46,542 nt of DNA, from the NCBI GenBank assembly GCA_005880615.1, contig VBID01000147.1, positions 1-46,542 of the forward strand, read 5' to 3'. Of this stretch, positions 14,859 through 22,762 are shown piece after piece. Every line of letters begins with the position of its first letter. Position 1 is the stretch's first letter. Under the pieces are notes generated by a model, which made no database searches, was not told the DNA's origin, and was given only the letters and a program-made list of their open reading frames with translations. This DNA is from Chloroflexota bacterium (lineage in GTDB: Bacteria; Chloroflexota; Dormibacteria; CF-121). Both the position numbers and the translations under genes were made by a program.

Positions 14859-16742
14859 GTGAAATCGATGATAGAAGCGAGCGGCCGACCCGCAGCTCAG
14901 GTGACCACCCCCATGGAACGGATGGGGCCCGGCGAACCCATCCAGGATCGGCCGCGTCTAGCCGCCGGCGTGCGGCTGATCGGCGAGTTTACAGGGAGTG
15001 CGTTCAAAGACCGTCAGTGGCTCATCGAACGTGACGGTCATTTCATCCAGGTCTCCGAGCTCCTCTACCGGGTTGCCGAATATGCCGACGGTGAGCGGAC
15101 GGTTCCCGAGATCGCGAGCCTGCTCACCACCTCCACGGACTGGATCACGACCGCCGAGCACGTTCGGACCATTATCACGGCGAAGTTGATTCCGCTGGCG
15201 ATCATCCAGCCAACCATCGACGGCGGCTCGGTAAAGCCCGCCGTCAGGCCTCCTCCGCCTTCCCTCCTTCAGCTGCGATTGCGGCGAAAGGTAATCGGGC
15301 CAGGGGTTATCAATCCGGTCACCAACGTGTTTCGATTCCTGTACGCGCCGGCGATCCTGATACCTCTGCTGATCGCCGCCGGCGCGTCGCACGACTGGCT
15401 CTACTTCCACCATGGGCTGGCTGCCAGCCTCCGCGACGTCGTCTACACTCCGGGCGCCCTGGCTGCGGTTGCGACGCTCTATCTTATGTCGGCGGTCTTT
15501 CACGAGTTCGGCCACGCGGCGGCCTTGCACTACGGCGGCGGCAGGGCGAGAAGCATGGGGGTGGGCCTCTATCTCATCTTTCCTGCCTTTTACACCGATA
15601 CCACCGACAGCTACCGCCTCGGAAGGATGGCCCGGGTGCGCACCGACCTTGGCGGGTTTTATTTCCAGCTCATCTCGGCCCTGGCCGTCGTCGTGCTCTA
15701 TTTCGCCACCGGCCAGGAGTGGCTGCTCGTCACTATGATGCTGATCGACCTCCAGATTGCGCGCCAGCTGATCCCATTCGTAAGGTTTGATGGCTACTGG
15801 GCCCTGACCGACCTGCTTGGTATCCCCGACATTCTTTCCCGGATGGGGTCCTCCGTCCGCCTTACGAGGCTGCGCCACCCACAACCGCGAGGTGGGGCTC
15901 AGCTAAAACTGTGGGTTCGGCCGGTCTTTGCCATCTATGCGCTGATCACTGCCCCGATCCTTGCGCTCCTCCTCATCCTCATGTTCGTGCGCCTTCCGCT
16001 TGTCCTGGCGGCCTTGTGGACGGCCCTTCTGCTTGCGCAGGAAAAAGTTGGACGAGCCTGGGCCAGCGGGCGGATCGGATCTGGTGTGGCAGCCGGCCTG
16101 CAGCTGGCGCTCCTAGCCCTGCAGACGGCTGGGGTCGGATACATCGTCGGCGCAGCGTTGACCAGGACGTTGAGGCGCATATGGCGCTGGGGTGAGGGGA
16201 GTCGGCGACGACGCCTCGGCAGCTCCGTGTTTAGCGGCGTGGCGATCGGTTTGCTCGGTGCCTACTGGATCTCCGCCTCGGGTCTCACCACTGGAGGTGT
16301 TCCCGCCGGGGTCCAGACCTATCAGGTCAGCCAGCGGTCCCACGTGCTTGGATCGGTCTACTATCCCCAGTCTCCCCCGGTTGGAGGTCCGCATTCGCCT
16401 ATCTGGCAGAACTGTGGCTTCTATCGGCAGCCGATCGGCAATGAGAATGGGGTCCACTCCATGGAGCACGGTGCCGTCTGGATCACGTATCGGCCCGACC
16501 TGCCGGCGGACGAAGTAGCCGGGCTACGGGTGCTGGCCGTGCGCGAGTCGTACGTCCTGGCGAGCCCATATGCCGGCTTGCCGGCGCCTGTGGTCGCCTC
16601 TGCTTGGGGCCGCCAGCTACGGCTCAACTCAGCGGGAGACCCACGCCTCGACCAGTTCTTGCGGGCATTCCGGCGTGGTTCGCAGGCGCCCGAGCATCGC
16701 GGCGGGCCTTGCACCGGCGGGCTCGGCTCACCGGAACGGTGA
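14859..16742 (+). CDS. PqqD-like / M50 zinc metalloprotease / DUF3105 fusion protein
   Basis: The frame codes for 627 residues from GTG 14859 (ATG 14868 is an alternative). Residues about 35-125 resemble a PqqD-like peptide-recognition fold (AAGVRLIGEF, VSELLYRVAEYADGERTVPE). A multi-pass M50 region follows, with HEFGHA at 215-220 as the zinc HExxH motif and RFDGYWALTDLLGIPD (about 309-324) supplying the third ligand region. Several membrane helices follow. The last 140 residues match DUF3105 (PPVGGPHSPIWQNCGFY, NENGVHSMEHGAVWITY). PqqD plus M50 is typical of peptide-processing proteins in RiPP clusters; the DUF3105 tail is unusual. Its likely substrate is the protein at 14418. Confidence 0.8.
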   Translation: MKSMIEASGRPAAQVTTPMERMGPGEPIQDRPRLAAGVRLIGEFTGSAFKDRQWLIERDGHFIQVSELLYRVAEYADGERTVPEIASLLTTSTDWITTAEHVRTIITAKLIPLAIIQPTIDGGSVKPAVRPPPPSLLQLRLRRKVIGPGVINPVTNVFRFLYAPAILIPLLIAAGASHDWLYFHHGLAASLRDVVYTPGALAAVATLYLMSAVFHEFGHAAALHYGGGRARSMGVGLYLIFPAFYTDTTDSYRLGRMARVRTDLGGFYFQLISALAVVVLYFATGQEWLLVTMMLIDLQIARQLIPFVRFDGYWALTDLLGIPDILSRMGSSVRLTRLRHPQPRGGAQLKLWVRPVFAIYALITAPILALLLILMFVRLPLVLAALWTALLLAQEKVGRAWASGRIGSGVAAGLQLALLALQTAGVGYIVGAALTRTLRRIWRWGEGSRRRRLGSSVFSGVAIGLLGAYWISASGLTTGGVPAGVQTYQVSQRSHVLGSVYYPQSPPVGGPHSPIWQNCGFYRQPIGNENGVHSMEHGAVWITYRPDLPADEVAGLRVLAVRESYVLASPYAGLPAPVVASAWGRQLRLNSAGDPRLDQFLRAFRRGSQAPEHRGGPCTGGLGSPER

Positions 16743-16941
16743 CGCACAGCCTCGCCTGAGACACCGACGGGGCCGAGAGCTCGCCCTGGGGCCGAGCCTG
16801 GCCGGCTCCGGGAAGATATCACCGAGGTCGCATTGCATCCGGGCTCGACGACCGGGCCCTGCCCTTTCCAACGGCAACGTTGTCGCAACGACACCCCACC
16901 CTGCCCCCCGCGAGCAGAGGGAGGTTCAAACCGCGAGTTCG

Positions 16942-18804
16942 TTAGCCGACCAGGTGGACGGGGCCGCCCTTGAGGCCCACGGCCACGGTCACCGTGTCGA
17001 TCGCCACCGTGCCCGCCCCGGTCACATACTGCATGCTCCACCAGTACTGGCCAGGGGGCGGGTTGTAACCTGGGGAGATCGGCAGCTCGATATGCACCCA
17101 GTGGCTGTTGCGTGAGATCCCCTGGCTGGTGTCTGTGGCGACAAAGGAAGCCCGCTGGTTTCCTCCCTGCGCGCTGGCGATAACGGTGTACTGACCCCTG
17201 GCCAGGTTCGAGCGCTGCACACCGAGGTCATAGATGTTGACGCCGAGGGGCGAGCCGGCGAGCGCGCCGGTTGGGTCCAGGATGTTGATTCGGACGAAGC
17301 CGCTCGTGCTGGAGATGTCGCCGACATCCCAGATGTCGATGGTGACGGTCAGTCCGGCATAGTCCGGCGTGAGCTGGAAGAGGTTCATGGTGAAGCTGCC
17401 GCCCGGACCGGCGTCGAACGGGGTAAAGAAGCAGACCTCGTCCCAGGACGCCACCGTGCAGTTGGAACAGGCCGTCCGGTTCGCATCGCCGTTGACGGCT
17501 CGCACGGCGTACCCTTTGTGGGCGCCGGTGCTGCCGCCGGTGAAGGTGGTGCCGCTGCTGTCCAGCGAGTCGACCCGCAGCCGGTAGGTCCCCGGCTGCA
17601 ACGCGCCGCCCACCTGGTAGTTCGAGAGGGCGGGGGTCGTGCGGAGGCTAACCAGCCCGTTGTCCTGGGCTCCCGAGTAGCTGGTCACATCGACCCAGTT
17701 GTGATAGATCAGCATATTCGTGGGCAGGTTGCCAGCGTACTGTTGGTCCACCGTTTGCCCGAGATTAGGTCCGCCCAGGATGGTGTACTGCTGCACCGCG
17801 TTTCTCCAGTTGCGCGCGTCAATCGGGTACACCGTCAGCTGCGAGAGCAGCTGATCGCTACTCCGGATAAAGACGTTGTTGACCCGGTAGAGGCTGTAGC
17901 GCATGGTCGCGTAGTTATTCGGTGGAGTCCCGAAGTTGAATGGAGACCCGTCGTCCTCGTGGAACCAGTTGTTCCCCCCGATGGAGCACGTTCGACTGCC
18001 GGGGTTCTGTGCGTTGTTGTCGCACATGTTCGCCGTGCCACCGGTCCCGTCGGGGGCAAACGCCGCGTTGTAGACTTGGACCACGCCACCGAGCCCGCCG
18101 CTGGGGACTGCGATCTGGTAGTCGTAGCCGCCCCGGTCCGAGACGCTCGTGTCCCGGGGCTCGGTCCCGTTGGCGTAGCTGATCTGGTGCACGTCGTCCG
18201 ACGGGCCGTAGCCGCCAGCCAGGTTGTTTGGCGTGTAGGCGTCGCCCTGCGAACGGTCGGTTGCCCAGCCCTCCTCACGCACAAAGAAGAACCTGGTCCG
18301 GCCGAGCTCACCCAGTGAGCTGCCAGCCTGGCTGCCGGGCTGCCCGAGCGAGATGGGTGGCAGGTACGCCGCGATGGCGGTGGCTGAGACCTGGTATGGC
18401 TTGAACCCGAACATCACCATGAAGAACACCGGCGCCTGCCGTCCGACCGTCACTTGGAGCTGGTTGGTGTGCCCCGGCACGCGGCTGGGGGTGACCACCA
18501 CCCCGTCGGCCGTATTGGTGGGGTCGAACCCATTGCGCTTGGCTTCATCGACCGCCCGGTCGGTAGCATCATTGCGGGAGCCGACGGGGACGGCGCTCGC
18601 ACCGGTGAACTGATCGGGCATGAAGACCACGCCAGACAAAGCGGCGGCGGCGGCAGCCCGCTCGCTGGATACCTGGTACAGGTAACCGATCACCACGTCA
18701 ACGGCCAGCCCGATGCCGGCGATCATGAGCGTGCCGGTGAGCGCGATCAGCACGATGGCCTGACCGGCTTGCGACCGCAGACGCGTCAGACGAGGTCTGA
18801 ACAT
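16942..18804 (-). CDS. TadG-like surface/pilus protein (copy 1)
   Basis: A 620-residue protein from ATG 18804 with AAGGAG 6 bp upstream. SQAGQAIVLIALTGTLMIAG begins a TadE/G-type N-terminal helix, followed by VDVVIGYLYQVSSERAAAAAA. The large outer part is Asn/Tyr/Gly-rich, beta-strand-like (VHQISYANGTE, VNNVFIRSSDQLLSQLTVYP) and ends in VTVAVGLKGGPVHLVG. TadG-type proteins are minor pilins or surface proteins of Tad/Flp systems. It is paralogous along its whole length to the gene at 19073. No TadA ATPase or secretion genes are in the window. Upstream lies a decayed tadE start. Confidence 0.8.
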   Translation of the reverse strand: MFRPRLTRLRSQAGQAIVLIALTGTLMIAGIGLAVDVVIGYLYQVSSERAAAAAALSGVVFMPDQFTGASAVPVGSRNDATDRAVDEAKRNGFDPTNTADGVVVTPSRVPGHTNQLQVTVGRQAPVFFMVMFGFKPYQVSATAIAAYLPPISLGQPGSQAGSSLGELGRTRFFFVREEGWATDRSQGDAYTPNNLAGGYGPSDDVHQISYANGTEPRDTSVSDRGGYDYQIAVPSGGLGGVVQVYNAAFAPDGTGGTANMCDNNAQNPGSRTCSIGGNNWFHEDDGSPFNFGTPPNNYATMRYSLYRVNNVFIRSSDQLLSQLTVYPIDARNWRNAVQQYTILGGPNLGQTVDQQYAGNLPTNMLIYHNWVDVTSYSGAQDNGLVSLRTTPALSNYQVGGALQPGTYRLRVDSLDSSGTTFTGGSTGAHKGYAVRAVNGDANRTACSNCTVASWDEVCFFTPFDAGPGGSFTMNLFQLTPDYAGLTVTIDIWDVGDISSTSGFVRINILDPTGALAGSPLGVNIYDLGVQRSNLARGQYTVIASAQGGNQRASFVATDTSQGISRNSHWVHIELPISPGYNPPPGQYWWSMQYVTGAGTVAIDTVTVAVGLKGGPVHLVG

Positions 18805-18893
18805 GTCACTCCTTGCCTCCCCAGCTCGACGGATCAACTCCGGCGCGACCAGAGCACGGCGATCCGGCTCTGGCCGCCCTCCGGCGTTCCCCC

Positions 18894-18919
18894 TAACGCC
18901 TCTCCCTTACGGCGAGCAT
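18894..18919 (-). pseudogene. Decayed start of a TadE gene
   Basis: From an ATG at 18919 the minus strand reads M-L-A-V-R-E-R-R-stop, while the intact TadE gene at 22021 begins M-L-A-V-M-E-R-R-R. A GGAGGG ribosome site precedes both. The upstream sequences also match: CTGGCAA lies 51 bp (18970) and 53 bp (22074) from the ATG, followed by GTCTCAG-(C/G)-(C/T)-CGCGACTTC-like sequence in both. About 110 bp of leader plus eight codons are therefore shared, showing that TadG copy 1 once had its own TadE gene. Confidence 0.72.
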
Positions 18920-19072
18920 TACAGCCCTCCAAGCGTTCAACGCATCCGGCCAATAACGTCCGACACCGACTGGCAAACTCGATGCAGACTGTCTCAGGCT
19001 CGCGACTTCCACGACCGATCGGCGATCGAGGTCGCTGCCGCGATGGACTCTGTGACCGCCTTGTTTCCGATG

Positions 19073-20917
19073 TCAGGAGACGAGATGGACGGGGCCGCCT
19101 TTGAGGCCGACGGCCACGGTCACCGTGTCGTAGGTCACGGTCCCAGCTCCGGTGACATACTGCATGCTCCACCAGTATTGGCCGGGTGGTGGATTGTAGG
19201 TCGCGGGCACGGGAATCTCGAGATGGATCCACTGGTTGTCCGCATACACCCCCCGGCTCGTGTCGAGCGCGACAAAGGAGGCGATCGTGTTGCCGGGGGC
19301 GCTCGCCCAGATGGTGTAATTGCGCGTCGCCAGGTTGGCGCGCTGCTGGCCGAGGTCGTAGATGTTGATGCCCGATGGCGACGTGGCCAGGGCCCCCGTG
19401 GGGTCGAGGATGTTGATGCGGACGAAGCCGGTGGTGCTGGCGATGTCGCCGACGTCCCAGAGATCGATGGTGACCGTGAGTCCGGCGTAGTCCGGAGTCA
19501 GCTGAAAGAGCGCCGTGGTGAACTGCCCACCGCTGCCGGCGTCAAAAGGGGTGAAGAGGCACAGGTCGTCCCAGCCCGTCACGTGGCAGGTGGTACAGGT
19601 GCTTCGGCCGAGGTCGCCGTTCACGGCGCGCAAGGCATAGCCTTTCTTGCCCAGCGTGCTCAGGTTGGTAAAGGATCTGCCCATGTTGTCCAGTGTGTCG
19701 ACGCGGAGCCGGTAGGTGCCCGGGATGAGCGAGCCGACCTGGTCGTACACGCCGAACGCAGGCGCCTGTTGCAGCACGACCAGGCCTCCGTCCTGCGGCC
19801 CGGTATAGGTGGCCACGTCAACCCAGTTGTGATAGATCAGCATGTTGCTGGGCGCACTCCCGGAGTATTGCTGCGTGAGGGTCTGCCCCAGCCGGGGGCC
19901 ACCGGCGATCCGGTACTGGTTCGATGACTGGGACCAGTTGCTGGCGTCGATCGGATAGACGGTCAGCTGCGAGAGGAGCACGTCGCTGCCGCGAATGAAG
20001 ACGTTATTCACGCGATACAGGCTGTACCGCATCGTCGGGTAGTTGGCGGCGCTGGTGCCCCCCATGTCGTCGTCCTCGTGGTACCAGTTGTTGCCACCGA
20101 TCGAGCAGTGGCGAAGAGCGGCGTTCACATTATCGTTGTCGCAAAAATTGGCCGCCGAGCCGTAGCCGTCGGGCGCGTAGGCCGCGTTGTAGACCTGGAG
20201 CACGCCCCCTGGCCCACCGGTCGGCACAGTGATCTGGTAGTTGTACCCGCCCCGATCGGCGAGGGTCGGATTCGAACCCTCGGTCCCGTTCACCGCGCTG
20301 ATCTGGTGCACGTCATTGGATGCGCCCTGGCTCGCCGGCGGATTGAACGGGCTGGGCGTGTAGGCATCGCCCATGCCGCGGTCATTCCCCCAGCCTTCCG
20401 TTCGCATGAAGATGAACCGGGTGCGGCCCAAGTCGCCCAGCGAGGTCCCGATCTGACTCCCCGGCTGCCCCAGCGAGATCGGCGGGAGATAGGCTGCCAC
20501 GGCGGTCTTCGCTACCTGGTACGGACGAAAGCCGAATACCTCCATGAAGAATACGGGCGTCTGGCGACCAACGGTGACCTGGAGCTGGTTTGCGTGGCCC
20601 GGCACGCGGCTGGGAGTCACAACAACCCCGTTGGCCGTGTCCCCTGCATCAAACCCGTTGCGTTTGGCTTCATCGATGGCTCGGTCCCAGGCATCATTGC
20701 GAGAACCCGGCGGCACCGCCGTGAAGGTGTTGAACTGGTCGGGCATGAACACCACGCCCGAGAGTGCGGCGGCTGCCGCGGCCCGTTCGGTGGCCACGCT
20801 GTACAGGTAGCCGATCACCACATCCACGGCCAGCCCAACCCCGGCCATCATGAGGGTGCCGGTCAGGGCGATGATCACGATCGCCTGTCCGCGCCGGGAC
20901 CGCAGCCGGTGATTCAT
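19073..20917 (-). CDS. TadG-like surface/pilus protein (copy 2)
   Basis: The 614-residue protein begins RSRRGQAIVIIALTGTLMMA, a TadE/G-type signal anchor, followed by VDVVIGYLYSVATERAAAAAA. The outer domain parallels copy 1 block for block (FMPDQF, RVPGHANQLQVTVGRQ, NNVFIRGSDVLLSQLTVYP, LTVTIDLWDVGDI, GPVHLVS). Its ATG overlaps the stop of the TadE gene at 20914 (ATGA), so it is the third gene of a TadE-TadE-TadG operon. The product is likely a cell-surface or pilus-associated protein. Conserved Cys pairs (e.g. CTTCHV) may form disulfides outside the cell. Confidence 0.8.
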   Translation of the reverse strand: MNHRLRSRRGQAIVIIALTGTLMMAGVGLAVDVVIGYLYSVATERAAAAAALSGVVFMPDQFNTFTAVPPGSRNDAWDRAIDEAKRNGFDAGDTANGVVVTPSRVPGHANQLQVTVGRQTPVFFMEVFGFRPYQVAKTAVAAYLPPISLGQPGSQIGTSLGDLGRTRFIFMRTEGWGNDRGMGDAYTPSPFNPPASQGASNDVHQISAVNGTEGSNPTLADRGGYNYQITVPTGGPGGVLQVYNAAYAPDGYGSAANFCDNDNVNAALRHCSIGGNNWYHEDDDMGGTSAANYPTMRYSLYRVNNVFIRGSDVLLSQLTVYPIDASNWSQSSNQYRIAGGPRLGQTLTQQYSGSAPSNMLIYHNWVDVATYTGPQDGGLVVLQQAPAFGVYDQVGSLIPGTYRLRVDTLDNMGRSFTNLSTLGKKGYALRAVNGDLGRSTCTTCHVTGWDDLCLFTPFDAGSGGQFTTALFQLTPDYAGLTVTIDLWDVGDIASTTGFVRINILDPTGALATSPSGINIYDLGQQRANLATRNYTIWASAPGNTIASFVALDTSRGVYADNQWIHLEIPVPATYNPPPGQYWWSMQYVTGAGTVTYDTVTVAVGLKGGPVHLVS

Positions 20918-21480
20918 GTGAGGATGGGCGCGGCCTTCATAACGGCGTAGTCCGTCAGCTGCATGTTCTGGGGAAAGATCCCAGCCGGTGGATGGTACTG
21001 CCAGACCAACCGCACCCCGATGGACGTCTCATTGGGCGGTGTCTGCTGCCGATTCTGGATCGGGAAGGTCGCGGTGCCGGCGGTCACGCCTCCCCCCGGT
21101 GAGATGAAGTATTGGTCGACCGGGTCATCGCCGGGGTCGTAGATCCCATTCGCTTTCGTCGGGCCATAGATGTCGACCTCGGTGATGGTCGCGGAGGTCA
21201 TCCCCCGGGCGACCGCCAGCACGTTGCGCACGATCTGCTGGTCGACTGACGCGGTGGTGCCGTTCGGGTTCGTCTGCGAGCCACCCAGCTCGGCCGCCAG
21301 CCGGGCGCCCTGCCGGACTGCCGAGCCGGACGTCACCTTGTCCGAGATCATCATGCTGGCGTCGAAGCCGCCCATCAGGAGGAAGAAGATGACCGGGATC
21401 GCGACCGCCAGCTCGGCGAGCGACTGCCCGCCGCGCTGTCGGTGCCCGCCGTCATGGAGGAGTCGCGAGGACCGGTCCAT
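20914..21480 (-). CDS. TadE-like pilus assembly protein
   Basis: In this 188-residue protein, QRGGQSLAELAVAIPVIFFL is a TadE-like N-terminal helix with its Glu. ASMMISDKVTSGSAVRQGAR and a beta-rich C-terminal part follow, ending with MKAAPILT. TadE proteins are pseudopilins cleaved by a prepilin peptidase. The frame is open to 21570; ATG 21480 lies 1 bp after the stop of the preceding TadE and gives the expected short positively charged start. It is translationally coupled to TadG copy 2. Confidence 0.8.
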   Translation of the reverse strand: MDRSSRLLHDGGHRQRGGQSLAELAVAIPVIFFLLMGGFDASMMISDKVTSGSAVRQGARLAAELGGSQTNPNGTTASVDQQIVRNVLAVARGMTSATITEVDIYGPTKANGIYDPGDDPVDQYFISPGGGVTAGTATFPIQNRQQTPPNETSIGVRLVWQYHPPAGIFPQNMQLTDYAVMKAAPILT

Positions 21481-21481
21481 G

Positions 21482-22021
21482 CTAGTAGCTCTGCGGCTCG
21501 AGCCGGATGTAATACGTGGCGGTGGACTGGACCGGGCCCAGCGCCTTGAAGAGGCCAGACTTCCAGCCATAGGTGAATTTCACGGTGACGCCCAGGAAGT
21601 CGCTGCTCCCGTTGCCGACATTGCGCGTGGCCGGCTGCCAGGGCTCGGGGGACAGGAGCGGCGTTCCGTCGGCGGCATACCGGTTGAACAGGGTCGGGTC
21701 AGGCGTGAGGTTCCCGTTGCCATCCTGGTTGAGCTTGTAGATGTCAATCTCGTCCACCGAGAAGAGGCGGTCGGTGCCGGCCCGGTCGCGGATGACCTGG
21801 AGCGTCTGGGTATCGGCCGTGGCGGCGTTGCCCAGTTGGGCCGCCTGGCGGGCTCCCTCCACGGCGGCATAGCGGGCGGTGCCCACGCTGAACATCAGCA
21901 GGCCACCGTCGAGCACGCCAAGAACCAGGATGAAGAGGACAGGGACGACCAGCGCAAACTCGGTCATGGTCTGACCGAAGCTGCGTGGTCTCCGCCGCCG
22001 CCGCTCCATAACGGCCAGCAT
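21482..22021 (-). CDS. TadE-like pilus assembly protein
   Basis: A 179-residue protein, first gene of the TadE-TadE-TadG operon. RRRPRSFGQTMTEFALVVPV is the TadE-type basic stretch and helix start, with the conserved Glu; VGTARYAAVEGARQAAQLGN continues the helix. ATG 22021 follows GGGAGGAG, a strong ribosome site. The remainder is beta-rich (VTVKFTYGWKSGLF). It is the parent of the eight-codon remnant at 18894-18919. Confidence 0.82.
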   Translation of the reverse strand: MLAVMERRRRRPRSFGQTMTEFALVVPVLFILVLGVLDGGLLMFSVGTARYAAVEGARQAAQLGNAATADTQTLQVIRDRAGTDRLFSVDEIDIYKLNQDGNGNLTPDPTLFNRYAADGTPLLSPEPWQPATRNVGNGSSDFLGVTVKFTYGWKSGLFKALGPVQSTATYYIRLEPQSY

Positions 22022-22330
22022 TACAACTCCTCCCAGAGAGTGGAACGGCTCTCATCGCCCCGTCCACCGAGTTCTGGCAAGTTGCGACAGGCGTCTCAGC
22101 CCCGCGACTTCGAATACGGACGTGCGATGGCGGATCGCAATCGGATGAGCCGCTATCGTGCCGCCGGGCCAAGCGGCGAAACGAATTCTCGACGGCGGTG
22201 AACGCCGCATTACGGCAGTGTCGCGACCAGGCGTAGATACCTAGGCGCCCAAGACCAAATTGACTGCTACACTGCCTGCGACATCCTGAAGCGCAGCGGG
22301 CTGGCCCAGATCGATCGATTCACCTGGCTG
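22022..22330. other. Gap between divergent genes
   Basis: About 310 bp upstream of the TadE operon. Its first 110 bp, next to the TadE start, are duplicated in diverged form at 18919-19030 and probably contain the operon promoter or leader. A small GGCGG-TGAA-CGCC hairpin is present near 22195. The plus-strand frame of the next gene stays open back to about 22238 with no ATG, so its first codons may lie here. Confidence 0.5.
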
Positions 22331-22753
22331 GTGGTGGCGGCGGTGGCCCTCCTATCGCTGACCGCCCTGGCGAGCCTCCTTATTAACCGGCCGGGCATGC
22401 ACTCGCCGGATCTCACCACACCGGGTGGTGTGGTCACCGCCTACGTCCAGGCCATCCAGGCCCAGCAGGTCGACCAGGCGTGGAATCTACTTGCGCCCGA
22501 GGCCGGCGGGCGCCCGTACAACAAGGAGCAGTTCCGCCAAGAGGTCCAGTACGCGCATCGGCAGACGAGCGGCCGCATCCGGATCACCAGCGTGACCCAG
22601 ACGGGCGACACCGCCACCGTCCAGCTCGAACTCACCGACGTCTCGGGCGACTTGCTCGGTACCTCGTATAGCCAGACAGCCACGGTCAGCCTCCGCCGCC
22701 AGGGCTCGTCCTGGCGGATCACCTCGGATCCCTCACCGTGGCAATTTGGGTGA
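22331..22753 (+). CDS. Membrane-anchored NTF2/DUF4878-like protein
   Basis: About 140 residues from GTG 22331. VVAAVALLSLTALASLLI is a signal anchor, and the outside domain (TPGGVVTAYVQAIQAQQVDQ, EEVQYAHRQ-like helix, VQLELTDVSGDLLGTSYS, SWRITSDPSPW) has the strand-helix pattern of NTF2-like DUF4878 lipoprotein-type domains. The frame is open upstream and may add LKRSGLAQIDRFTWL from a CTG at 22286, which would give a proper cytoplasmic tail. Function unknown. The DUF5671 gene follows 9 bp later and is probably co-transcribed. Confidence 0.65.
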   Translation: MVAAVALLSLTALASLLINRPGMHSPDLTTPGGVVTAYVQAIQAQQVDQAWNLLAPEAGGRPYNKEQFRQEVQYAHRQTSGRIRITSVTQTGDTATVQLELTDVSGDLLGTSYSQTATVSLRRQGSSWRITSDPSPWQFG

Positions 22754-22762
22754 TCGGGTGAC

